Shown here: one piece after another, positions 1-5,925 of the stretch
Position numbering within the stretch: the stretch's first letter is position 1
Layout: every line of letters starts with the position of its first letter
DNA from: Scatosoma sp045655705
GTDB taxonomy: Bacteria; Bacillota; Clostridia; Christensenellales; Borkfalkiaceae
NCBI GenBank assembly: GCA_045655705.1
Contig: JAZOPU010000141.1
Coordinates: 1 to 11,555 of the forward strand
Length of the DNA: 11,555 nt
Direction of reading: 5' to 3'
Program-made: the position numbers and the translations under genes
The notes under the pieces: generated by a model
What the model was told of the DNA's origin: nothing
The model's input: the letters and a program-made list of their open reading frames with translations, nothing else
Database searches by the model: none

Positions 1-723
1 TTCGCTGATTTGCGCTACGCTGTCGTTTGTGTGTTTAAGTAGGTGCAATGCACGCGATATTTTGATTTTTGTTAAAAACTCCACGAAGGTAAAACCTGTG
101 GTGTTTTTGAATTGATGGAACAAATAAGACTTAGATACGAAAAAATGTTCCGCTACTTGCTCAAGCGTTTTCACGGTCGTTAGGTTATTGGAAATATATG
201 CAAGAATTTCTTGCATTTTGGTGGGCAAAGTGGACGTATTCGTTTCCGTGGGGGCTTGCTTTACGGAATTATAAAGAAGTAACAACAAAATACCTAAATG
301 CAACGCAGCCATTTTGAAATCGTGGAGCTCGGAATATTTGGCGATTTGAAAAAACAATTCCTTAATGCGAGGATTTTTTCTTACGACCTGCGCGGGGATT
401 GCGTCTACGGAAAATACTTCGTGGAAAATATCAATTAGCGGTGGCTGAAAATAGGTAGTCAAAAAATCTTCGGAAAAGAAGATTAAAAGTCGTTCATACT
501 TTTTTCCGTTCGTGCCGTGTACGACGTAGGGACGCGTTAAAGTAATGCAGTCCGCTTCCAGCGGATAAATTTTACTGTGCGTTAGATAATTTCTTTCCCC
601 GTTTAAAAAATAGTACAATTCGTATACGTCGTGATAATGCAAATAGGCAGGTTGCGTATTATTTTGCGAATCCCGATAATGTCCAAGGAAACCACCTTCA
701 ATTGCGTCGAATTTAATATCCAT
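1..723 (-). CDS. AraC-family transcriptional regulator (3' end cut off)
   Basis: Translated from the minus strand, this frame is open for 241 codons from ATG at 723-721 and runs off the left edge. The N-terminal part (about residues 20-100) looks like the AraC-type cupin sugar-sensing domain, with HYHDVYELYYFLNG at residues 29-42. From about residue 168 the DNA-binding domain starts; the first helix-turn-helix is around LEQVAEHFFVSKSYLFHQFK, and the linker helix reaches VAQISE at the edge, so most of the second helix-turn-helix is missing from the window. An AGAGG ribosome binding site (729-733) lies 5 nt from the ATG and supports this start. It is divergent to the sugar-uptake operon, which is the usual position of the regulator of such an operon. 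Control of that operon is inferred; the family assignment is secure. Full-length relatives are typically about 270-300 residues, so some 30-60 residues are probably missing. Confidence 0.93.
   Translation of the reverse strand, partial: MDIKFDAIEGGFLGHYRDSQNNTQPAYLHYHDVYELYYFLNGERNYLTHSKIYPLEADCITLTRPYVVHGTNGKKYERLLIFFSEDFLTTYFQPPLIDIFHEVFSVDAIPAQVVRKNPRIKELFFQIAKYSELHDFKMAALHLGILLLLLYNSVKQAPTETNTSTLPTKMQEILAYISNNLTTVKTLEQVAEHFFVSKSYLFHQFKNTTGFTFVEFLTKIKISRALHLLKHTNDSVAQISE
198..216. repeat. 19-bp perfect dyad inside the AraC gene
   Basis: Arms ATGCAAGAA and TTCTTGCAT (9 bp each) flank a single central base. The dyad lies in the coding sequence just at the start of the DNA-binding domain of the AraC-type regulator. 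The symmetry is directly visible; any operator role is speculation. Confidence 0.5.
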
Positions 724-753
724 AGAAACCTCTGCTTGGATTTATTTAACACT

Positions 754-782
754 ATTTTATAATATTACCAAAAAAAATGCAA
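754..782 (-). promoter_or_regulatory. Putative promoter of the AraC-type gene
   Basis: On the minus strand, TTGCAT (782-777) and TAAAAT (759-754) are separated by 17 nt. Transcription would start near 747 and give a short leader of about 24 nt carrying the AGAGG ribosome binding site. The region is AT-rich, so chance matches are possible, but the spacing and position are ideal. Confidence 0.55.
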
Positions 783-785
783 GTA

Positions 786-821
786 TTTGTATTGAAAAAT
801 ATATTTTTGTGTTGTAAAATA
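786..821 (+). repeat. 36-bp direct repeat, copy 1, with promoter-like core
   Basis: This copy matches 911-946 at 26 of 36 positions by eye. It contains TTGAAA (792-797) and TAAAAT (815-820) with a 17-nt spacer, so it could be an upstream plus-strand promoter. It also contains two 16-bp boxes, TTTGTATTGAAAAATA (786-801) and TTTGTGTTGTAAAATA (806-821), identical at 14 of 16 positions and offset by exactly 20 bp. A pair of direct repeats two helical turns apart is the typical site layout of AraC-family proteins. Copy 1 lies directly upstream of the -35 box of the regulator gene. Both readings (second promoter or operator) fit the sequence. Confidence 0.5.
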
Positions 822-848
822 GAAAAAATATAATTTAAAGCTCGCACA

Positions 849-855
849 GGGGGGG
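849..855 (+). repeat. Run of seven G in the AT-rich intergenic region
   Basis: Seven consecutive G residues stand between the two promoter-like blocks. Such a run is out of keeping with the surrounding AT-rich sequence. It could be a slippage-prone tract or part of a protein-binding site; no function can be assigned. Confidence 0.4.
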
Positions 856-910
856 TGAAACGATTAAAAATAAGCACGATTTTATAATGAATTTTTATTT
901 TGTGTAGGAA

Positions 911-946
911 TTTATATTGAAAAGTACTATTTCCTGTTATATAATT
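911..946 (+). repeat. 36-bp direct repeat, copy 2, containing the operon promoter
   Basis: Second copy of the block at 786-821, 125 bp downstream of it. Its first 16 bases, TTTATATTGAAAAGTA, match the first box of copy 1 at 14 of 16 positions. The segment at 931-946, again 20 bp further on, matches the second box of copy 1 only at 11 of 16. It overlaps the -35 and -10 elements of the operon promoter, so a protein binding here would touch RNA polymerase directly. Confidence 0.5.
917..945 (+). promoter_or_regulatory. Main sigma-A-type promoter of the uptake operon
   Basis: TTGAAA (917-922) and TATAAT (940-945) are separated by 17 nt, close to the vegetative consensus. The predicted start is near 952, giving a leader of about 49 nt to the ATG at 1001. 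It is the best promoter match in the region and faces the seven-gene array. No further promoter or clear terminator was found between the following genes, which suggests one transcript. Confidence 0.75.
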
Positions 947-963
947 GTAGGGTAAGAATAGGG

Positions 964-984
964 GTGTATTGCCCAAATATACAC
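964..984 (+). promoter_or_regulatory. Small inverted repeat in the operon leader
   Basis: GTGTAT (964-969) and ATACAC (979-984) flank a 9-nt loop, just upstream of the AAGGAG ribosome binding site (989-994). It may form a weak stem in the leader RNA or serve as a protein site. Six base pairs, half of them A-T, make this a tentative call. Confidence 0.25.
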
Positions 985-1000
985 ATAGAAGGAGCTTTTA

Positions 1001-2398
1001 ATGGTACAGGAACAAGGAAAGGTCAGGGATATTAAGATTGCCTACGTAGGCGGTGGCTCGCGCGTTTGGGCGAGAACACTTATGAAGGATTTGGCGTTTG
1101 AAGAAGCACTTTGCGGTACGGTCGCACTTTATGATATCGATAAAGCCGCAGCGCAGGATAACGCTATAATCGGCAATATGATTTCCCAAAAACAGGAAGC
1201 AAAATCCAAATGGAAATACGAAGTAGCGTCAACACTTGAAGAAGTGTTGACGGGTGCAGATTTCGTTATTTTGTCCATTTTACCGCAAACGTTTAGGGAA
1301 ATGCACGCGGAAGTACATAAGCCCGAGAAGCTCGGGATTTATCAATCGGTAGGCGATACTGCGGGTATCGGCGGATATATGCGCGCAATGCGTACCGCGC
1401 CTATTTATATCGGCTTTGCGGAAGCGATTAAGAAGCATTGTCCGCAGGCTTGGGTTATCAACTATACCAACCCTATGACGCTTTGCACGCGCGTGTTATA
1501 TGAATATTTCCCTGAAATTAAACTGTTTGGCTGTTGTCACGAAGTATTCGGTACGCAAATGATGCTTGCAGAAATGTATTCGAAAATTACGGGAAATCCC
1601 GTTCCCAAACGCCAGGAAATCAAAACGGACGTTTCGGGTATCAACCACTTTACGTGGATCACGAAAGCTACGTATAACGGCGAAGATTTGTTTCCGATTT
1701 TTGAGAAAATTGCAAAGGAATACGGCGAAAAAGGATTTTTCCAAGACGAAGATTCAGCGTATCCTATGGGACCTGGGTATTGCGGAAACGTCATTAAATT
1801 CGAGCTGTATAAACGCTACGGCGTATTGCCTGCGGCGGGCGATAGACATTTGGCGGAGTTTTTGAATAATAAGTGGTATTTAAGTAGCCCCGAAGTGGTT
1901 GAGAGAAAGCGTTTCTCGCTCACGAGTGTGGATTGGCGAATTGAAGAACAAAAGAAAAAGAACGCCACGGCAAAGCGTATCGTCAACGGTGAAGAAGTTT
2001 TCCCGATGACGCCCAGCCACGAAGAAGGCGTTCGCCAAATGAAAGCGATTTTGGGGTTGGGAGATTTGGTTACGAATGTCAATTTGCCTAATAAAGGGCA
2101 AATCAAAGGCTATCCTTTGGGCGCGGTGGTGGAAACCAACGCAATGTTCTCTAAAAACAGTGTAGAACCGATGGAAACTACGGCGTTGCCTGTGGAAGTA
2201 GATGCGCTCATCTTAAAGCACGTATATCATCACGAAGCGTTTATCAAGGCGTTGAAAACGAAAGATATAAATCTTATGAAAGCAATTATCGCGGACGATC
2301 CCCAGTGTGGTGGCGTATCGTATGAAGAGATTTCCGAAGTGTTCGATGAAATCTATGAACATAACAAGGAAGCACTCGATTATTATTGGAAAAACTGA
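1001..2398 (+). CDS. lplD: GH4 alpha-galacturonidase, LplD type
   Basis: A 465-residue family 4 glycoside hydrolase, the usual length. These cytoplasmic enzymes use NAD+ and Mn2+ and cleave by an oxidation-elimination mechanism. Visible motifs: Rossmann GGGS (residues 17-20) after a beta strand, acidic YDID (44-47) ending the second strand, NPM (157-159), CHEV (179-182), GINH (213-216) and GDRHLAEF (280-287). Cys179 and His216 are the likely metal ligands. CHEV is the signature reported for alpha-galacturonidases, as opposed to the motifs of alpha-glucosidases or 6-phospho-glycosidases in the same family. The overall sequence closely resembles Bacillus LplD as I remember it. AAGGAG (989-994) lies 6 nt before the ATG. 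It is the first gene of the operon and would act on the imported galacturonide. The exact substrate (digalacturonate or another alpha-galacturonide) cannot be read from sequence. Confidence 0.92.
   Translation: MVQEQGKVRDIKIAYVGGGSRVWARTLMKDLAFEEALCGTVALYDIDKAAAQDNAIIGNMISQKQEAKSKWKYEVASTLEEVLTGADFVILSILPQTFREMHAEVHKPEKLGIYQSVGDTAGIGGYMRAMRTAPIYIGFAEAIKKHCPQAWVINYTNPMTLCTRVLYEYFPEIKLFGCCHEVFGTQMMLAEMYSKITGNPVPKRQEIKTDVSGINHFTWITKATYNGEDLFPIFEKIAKEYGEKGFFQDEDSAYPMGPGYCGNVIKFELYKRYGVLPAAGDRHLAEFLNNKWYLSSPEVVERKRFSLTSVDWRIEEQKKKNATAKRIVNGEEVFPMTPSHEEGVRQMKAILGLGDLVTNVNLPNKGQIKGYPLGAVVETNAMFSKNSVEPMETTALPVEVDALILKHVYHHEAFIKALKTKDINLMKAIIADDPQCGGVSYEEISEVFDEIYEHNKEALDYYWKN
1227..1252 (+). repeat. 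Perfect 11-bp inverted repeat inside lplD
   Basis: Arms CGTCAACACTT and AAGTGTTGACG flank a GAAG loop, covering codons 76-84 (ASTLEEVLT). The RNA would form a stable hairpin. No U-run follows, so it is not an ordinary intrinsic terminator. It could be a protein operator, an RNA processing site or chance. Confidence 0.6.
1322..1336 (+). repeat. GC-rich short hairpin inside lplD
   Basis: CCCGAG and CTCGGG flank a 3-nt loop (AAG), followed by ATTTAT. It lies 70 nt after the larger inverted repeat in the same gene. With only a weak T-rich tail it is a poor terminator candidate. Confidence 0.4.
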
Positions 2399-2403
2399 AA
2401 ATA

Positions 2404-2418
2404 AAGGGCTTGCCCCTT
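2404..2418 (+). promoter_or_regulatory. Stem-loop in the lplD to binding-protein spacer
   Basis: AAGGG and CCCTT flank a 5-nt loop in the 82-nt gap after the lplD stop codon, the longest gap in the operon. A T-containing but interrupted tail (TGTTTGGTTG) follows. It may stabilise or process the mRNA, or terminate partially, so that the binding protein is expressed differently from the enzyme. Five base pairs are too few for a confident terminator. Confidence 0.35.
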
Positions 2419-2465
2419 GTTTGGTTGATAAGAAGTCAAAGAAAAAAACTTATAAGAAAAAAATC

Positions 2466-2472
2466 AAAGGAG
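2466..2472 (+). promoter_or_regulatory. Ribosome binding site that fixes the binding-protein start
   Basis: AAAGGAG ends 8 nt before ATG 2481. The frame is open further upstream into lplD, back to 2307, but only this start has a good ribosome binding site and gives an intact lipoprotein signal peptide. Confidence 0.8.
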
Positions 2473-2480
2473 ATAAAAAA

Positions 2481-4067
2481 ATGATGAAAAAAAGTAAAAA
2501 AGCATTAGCACTCGTATTAGCGCTCGCTACGGTTGCGCCTATGGCTGCTTGCGTAACGGTTGAACCTGATCCCGTACCCGAAGGAAGAACGCAAATCAAA
2601 ATTTCTATGTACGTCGGCGGTTACGGTGCGGAATGGATGGATAATTTGATTACCCGTTTAAACGACTCGCAAGAAACGTACTGGTATACGCGTAACCCTG
2701 ATAACAAAGCAGCATCGGACGAAATAGCGGGTAAGATTCTTGGTGGCGTAGTGGAAGCGGATATCTATTTCACAATGCCTGCGGATATCGAATCTCTTAT
2801 CGTTGGCGGTCATTTGGAAGATTTAACGGAAGTTTATGAATATACGCCCGAAGGCGAGAGTTTGAAAATCAAAGACAAAACGATCGGATATGAAAATTAT
2901 GCGACGTATTTAAGCGACGAAAACGGTATTTATGTAATGCCAAATCAATACAACTTAAACAGCGTGGTATACGATCACGACTTGTTTGAAACGATGGGTT
3001 GGCTCAAAGAAGATAACACGACGGCAAACGGACTGACCAAAGGTGCGGACGGCGTGGAAGGTACGTATGACGACGGCTTGCCCGTAACGTATACTGAATT
3101 TAAATCGTTGGTTGCGGATATTAGCGCCACGGCAACGCCGTTTATCTATGCCGATACGGTTGGTTTTGGTCAACTCGACAGGTCTTTGGAGGCAATATGG
3201 GCGCAATATGAAGGGGTGGAAAATTATAAAGTAGGCGCAACGTATAACGGTACGTACGTTTCACCGTCTACGGGTACATCTACGTCGGTTACGGCTTCGG
3301 AAGGTTGGAAAGTGTATGCAAACAACCTGCAAGAGGGACGTTGGAAAGCCGTTGAATATCTTATGGATATATACATGAATCCTTTATATATGTATAATGA
3401 TTTACAAGGTTTAACGCACACAGACGCGCAATCCACCTTCATTATCAGTCACGCGACGGAAAAACCGATAGCAATGCTTTGCGACGGCTGTTGGTGGGAA
3501 AATGAAGCCAAGCGTGCGTTTGCGGACGACGCGGGGGTGAACGGACCTGATTATGCATACGGTAAAAGGGATTTCCGTTTAATGCCTATGCCTGCGTTTG
3601 AAGGGCAAGTGGAAGCAAGCAACGGCAAGCATTATTTCGAAGGCGGTGCGTCGGCGTCTTCGTTTGCGGTAAAGCAGGATGATCCTGTGAAAAAACAAGG
3701 CGTGCTTGATTTCTTTAAGGCTTATGCTGGGGATTGGAACTGTAAGAACTATACGAAATCGACGGGCTGTATTGCGCCGTTCAAATATACGATGACAGAC
3801 GAAGAGCTTGCAACGCTTTCTCCCTTTGCAAGAAACTGTTTTGATGTGTATTCCGATCCGAGCACGGTAGTGGTAGATGCCTATTGGTTTGAAAAAGGCG
3901 TTGACTTAAATAACGTGCCTGAGCGTTGGGGTACGATTAAGGTAAATAACGTAACCCGCGGATCTCATTGGGAAGCATTGAGAAACGGTGCAACTTTGGA
4001 AGCATATAAAAACGGCGTGCTTAACGAAACGTACACGTCTTCGAATTGGGTAGGAGCGACAGATTGA
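2481..4067 (+). CDS. Sugar ABC transporter substrate-binding lipoprotein
   Basis: A 528-residue extracellular solute-binding protein of family 1 type. The N-terminus has a Lys-rich stretch, a hydrophobic core and a lipobox MAAC with Cys24 as the lipid-anchored residue, so it sits on the outer face of the membrane. VEADIYFTMPADIESLIVGG (91-110) and a following region that places the ligand between two lobes are typical of the family. KGADGVEGTYDDG (187-199) resembles the Ca2+-type Asp/Gly loop common in related clostridial binding proteins. DGCWWENEA (335-343) may supply stacking aromatics for the sugar. It is followed at once by two permeases, with its TGA sharing one base with the next ATG (translational coupling). 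It should capture the oligosaccharide destined for LplD. LplA-like in role, but I cannot claim orthology. Confidence 0.92.
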   Translation: MMKKSKKALALVLALATVAPMAACVTVEPDPVPEGRTQIKISMYVGGYGAEWMDNLITRLNDSQETYWYTRNPDNKAASDEIAGKILGGVVEADIYFTMPADIESLIVGGHLEDLTEVYEYTPEGESLKIKDKTIGYENYATYLSDENGIYVMPNQYNLNSVVYDHDLFETMGWLKEDNTTANGLTKGADGVEGTYDDGLPVTYTEFKSLVADISATATPFIYADTVGFGQLDRSLEAIWAQYEGVENYKVGATYNGTYVSPSTGTSTSVTASEGWKVYANNLQEGRWKAVEYLMDIYMNPLYMYNDLQGLTHTDAQSTFIISHATEKPIAMLCDGCWWENEAKRAFADDAGVNGPDYAYGKRDFRLMPMPAFEGQVEASNGKHYFEGGASASSFAVKQDDPVKKQGVLDFFKAYAGDWNCKNYTKSTGCIAPFKYTMTDEELATLSPFARNCFDVYSDPSTVVVDAYWFEKGVDLNNVPERWGTIKVNNVTRGSHWEALRNGATLEAYKNGVLNETYTSSNWVGATD

Positions 4068-4999
4068 TGAATGTTAAAAAACTAACGACGTTTTTTGATA
4101 ATGACAAAAAGAAAGCGAAAGCGAAAGAGTTTGCTTTTTTGCTCTGTATTGTCGTTTATCAAATCGTAAATTTTGTTATTTTCTACGTGGCAATGAACGT
4201 GAACACGGTACTTTTGACCTTTCAAAATATCGACAAAAAAACGGGCGCTGTTACGTGGGTAGGGTTTGAAAATTACAAAAACGTATTTCTTACTTTTACC
4301 CAGTCGGGAAACGATTATTGGAATGCGTTGAAAGGCTCGTTTATCACTTATGCGGTGGGATGGCTGACCTTCCCCGTAGGCTTGTTTATGGCGTTTTACG
4401 TATACAAGAAAGCGTTCGGCACGAAAGCTTTCCGTTTTATCGTTATGCTTCCGAACATTTTATCGGGAATGTTGACGGGGTTGATGTTCAAACGCTTTAT
4501 GTATGCTTTGCCGCCGCTGATGAAAGGATTTGGTTTTGAAAACTTTCCCTTGCTTATGAGCGATCCCGATTGGACGTTTTTCACTACCATTTACTATGGA
4601 ATATGGAGTGGATTTGCGGGTGCGGTCATCTATTACGGTAACGCAATGAACGGGATAAACGACGAGATCGTGGAAAGCGCGCAACTCGACGGTATCACGT
4701 ATTTGCAAGAAATGATTTTTATCACAATTCCTATGATCATGCCGACGATTGCAACGTTTCAGGTAACCAACTTTGCGGGCGTGTTGACGGAACAAGGACC
4801 GTTGTATTTGTTCTGGGCGTATAACGCACCGAGAGAGACCTATCGTTGGGGATATCTAATCTTCCAATCGACCATGAAGAAAGGACAAAGCGCTTATCCG
4901 GAAGTCGCGACGATCGGATTATTATCCACGCTTTTGTGGTTCCCGCTTACGATGCTTGTCAGAAAACTGTTTGACAAGTTAGATCCAATGACGGATTAA
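4067..4999 (+). CDS. Sugar ABC permease, MalF/UgpA type
   Basis: A 310-residue integral membrane protein with six predicted membrane segments at about residues 21-48, 91-115, 120-150, 169-197, 215-240 and 281-303. The cytoplasmic EAA loop (about 199-226; DEIVESAQLDG then IPMIMP) is the ATPase contact site. The family pairs with a MalG-type partner, which follows. The start is ATG 4067, overlapping the previous stop by one base, with TAGGAG (4051-4056) 10 nt upstream. An in-frame TTG at 4046 would add seven residues but has no ribosome binding site of its own. The sequence resembles UgpA/MalF permeases more than LplB, although the neighbouring enzyme is LplD-like. Confidence 0.93.
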   Translation: MNVKKLTTFFDNDKKKAKAKEFAFLLCIVVYQIVNFVIFYVAMNVNTVLLTFQNIDKKTGAVTWVGFENYKNVFLTFTQSGNDYWNALKGSFITYAVGWLTFPVGLFMAFYVYKKAFGTKAFRFIVMLPNILSGMLTGLMFKRFMYALPPLMKGFGFENFPLLMSDPDWTFFTTIYYGIWSGFAGAVIYYGNAMNGINDEIVESAQLDGITYLQEMIFITIPMIMPTIATFQVTNFAGVLTEQGPLYLFWAYNAPRETYRWGYLIFQSTMKKGQSAYPEVATIGLLSTLLWFPLTMLVRKLFDKLDPMTD

Positions 5000-5012
5000 G
5001 GGAGGCGAAGAT

Positions 5013-5912
5013 ATGCATAACAATAAAATTAAAAGAGGAAAAGTGGATATCGCCGTATTGTGCGTGGTAGGCGCGCTCGTTATATTGCATTGCGTCTTGT
5101 TGCTCATACCTTTCATTTGGGTATTGACACAATCCTTTAACACCAACTATAGCTATATGTTAAACCCGTTCTCTTTTCCCAAAAAGCTGTTTGACTTTTC
5201 TAACTATAAGTTTGCGTTTAAAGCGTTGAATATCACAATAAATTCTCCTGCGCGGGGCAAGGTAACCTATAATATTTTCAATATGTCCTTTTATAGCCTT
5301 ATCATCGCGCTCGTGCTTACATTTATGCAAACGCTGTCAAGCTCGTTGCTTGGATATGCAACGGGGAAATACGGGCAATGGCGTTTGAGTAAGGCAATTT
5401 ATGCGGTCAATTTATTCTTGCTTGTTTTCCCGACAATAGGCTCTTTGCCTTCTTCGTTACAGTTACATAGAGCGTTGAATACCTATAATAATTTAGTGCC
5501 GTTTCTTTTAATGGGGCATTATGGAAGCGGTATGCATTTGATTATGTTTTGCGGTGCATTCCGCGCACTGCCCAATGATTATAAGGAAGCTGCAATGATG
5601 GACGGTGCAGGTCATTTTACCATTATGTTCAAAATTTATTATCCAATGGTATTTCCGCTCGTGGCTTCGGTTTTCTTGCTTGGTTTTATCGGAAATTGGA
5701 ATAACTATATGCTTTGCGTAACGTATTTGCCCAGTTATCCGAACCTTGCATACGGTATTTATTTCTTCCAGCTGATGGCTACGACGTACGGTTATTCCGT
5801 GCCTGAAACGTTGGCAGGTTTTGTGCTTGTGGCAATCCCGACTTCCATTTTGTGGGCATCTTCGCAAAAGCTGATCACGTCAAGATTGACTGTCGGTGGA
5901 TTAAAAGGCTGA
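5013..5912 (+). CDS. Sugar ABC permease, MalG type
   Basis: A 299-residue membrane protein with six predicted membrane segments (about 13-42, 88-118, 125-150, 158-187, 210-235 and 268-290). The EAA loop is clear: KEAAMMDGAG at 191-200, continuing to about residue 217. The C-terminus LTVGGLKG is typical of MalG-like subunits. GGGAGG (5000-5005) lies 7 nt before the ATG and 13 nt separate it from the first permease. It should form the heterodimeric channel with that permease. No ATP-binding subunit is encoded in the window, so a shared MsmX-like ATPase from elsewhere is expected, as in other Gram-positive sugar importers of this type. Confidence 0.94.
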   Translation: MHNNKIKRGKVDIAVLCVVGALVILHCVLLLIPFIWVLTQSFNTNYSYMLNPFSFPKKLFDFSNYKFAFKALNITINSPARGKVTYNIFNMSFYSLIIALVLTFMQTLSSSLLGYATGKYGQWRLSKAIYAVNLFLLVFPTIGSLPSSLQLHRALNTYNNLVPFLLMGHYGSGMHLIMFCGAFRALPNDYKEAAMMDGAGHFTIMFKIYYPMVFPLVASVFLLGFIGNWNNYMLCVTYLPSYPNLAYGIYFFQLMATTYGYSVPETLAGFVLVAIPTSILWASSQKLITSRLTVGGLKG

Positions 5913-5925
5913 TTAGGAGTAAAAA

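Noticed and set aside
855..868. Possible catabolite-repression (cre) site at GTGAAACGATTAAA
   Set aside because: It misses the first two consensus bases and the C near the 3' end, and has poor symmetry.
855..887. Ten-codon GTG-initiated leader peptide after the G7 run
   Set aside because: The purine run directly abuts the GTG with no spacing, and the peptide has no attenuator-like residue pattern or following terminator.
906..935. AGGAA and TTCCT inverted pair around the -35 box
   Set aside because: Arms of five bases with a 20-bp gap are too weak to call an operator when a stronger direct repeat covers the same place.
752..976. 74-codon open frame on the minus strand across the promoter region
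   Set aside because: It starts with TTG, has no ribosome binding site, is low-complexity AT-driven sequence, and covers the divergent promoters.
2307..2480. Extended N-terminus of the binding protein overlapping lplD
   Set aside because: The upstream starts would bury the signal peptide and lack a ribosome binding site; AAAGGAG fits ATG 2481.
3369..3396. AT-rich inverted repeat (TATACAT with ATGTATA) in the binding-protein gene
   Set aside because: The arms consist of Tyr/Met codons in AT-rich sequence with a long loop; chance is sufficient.
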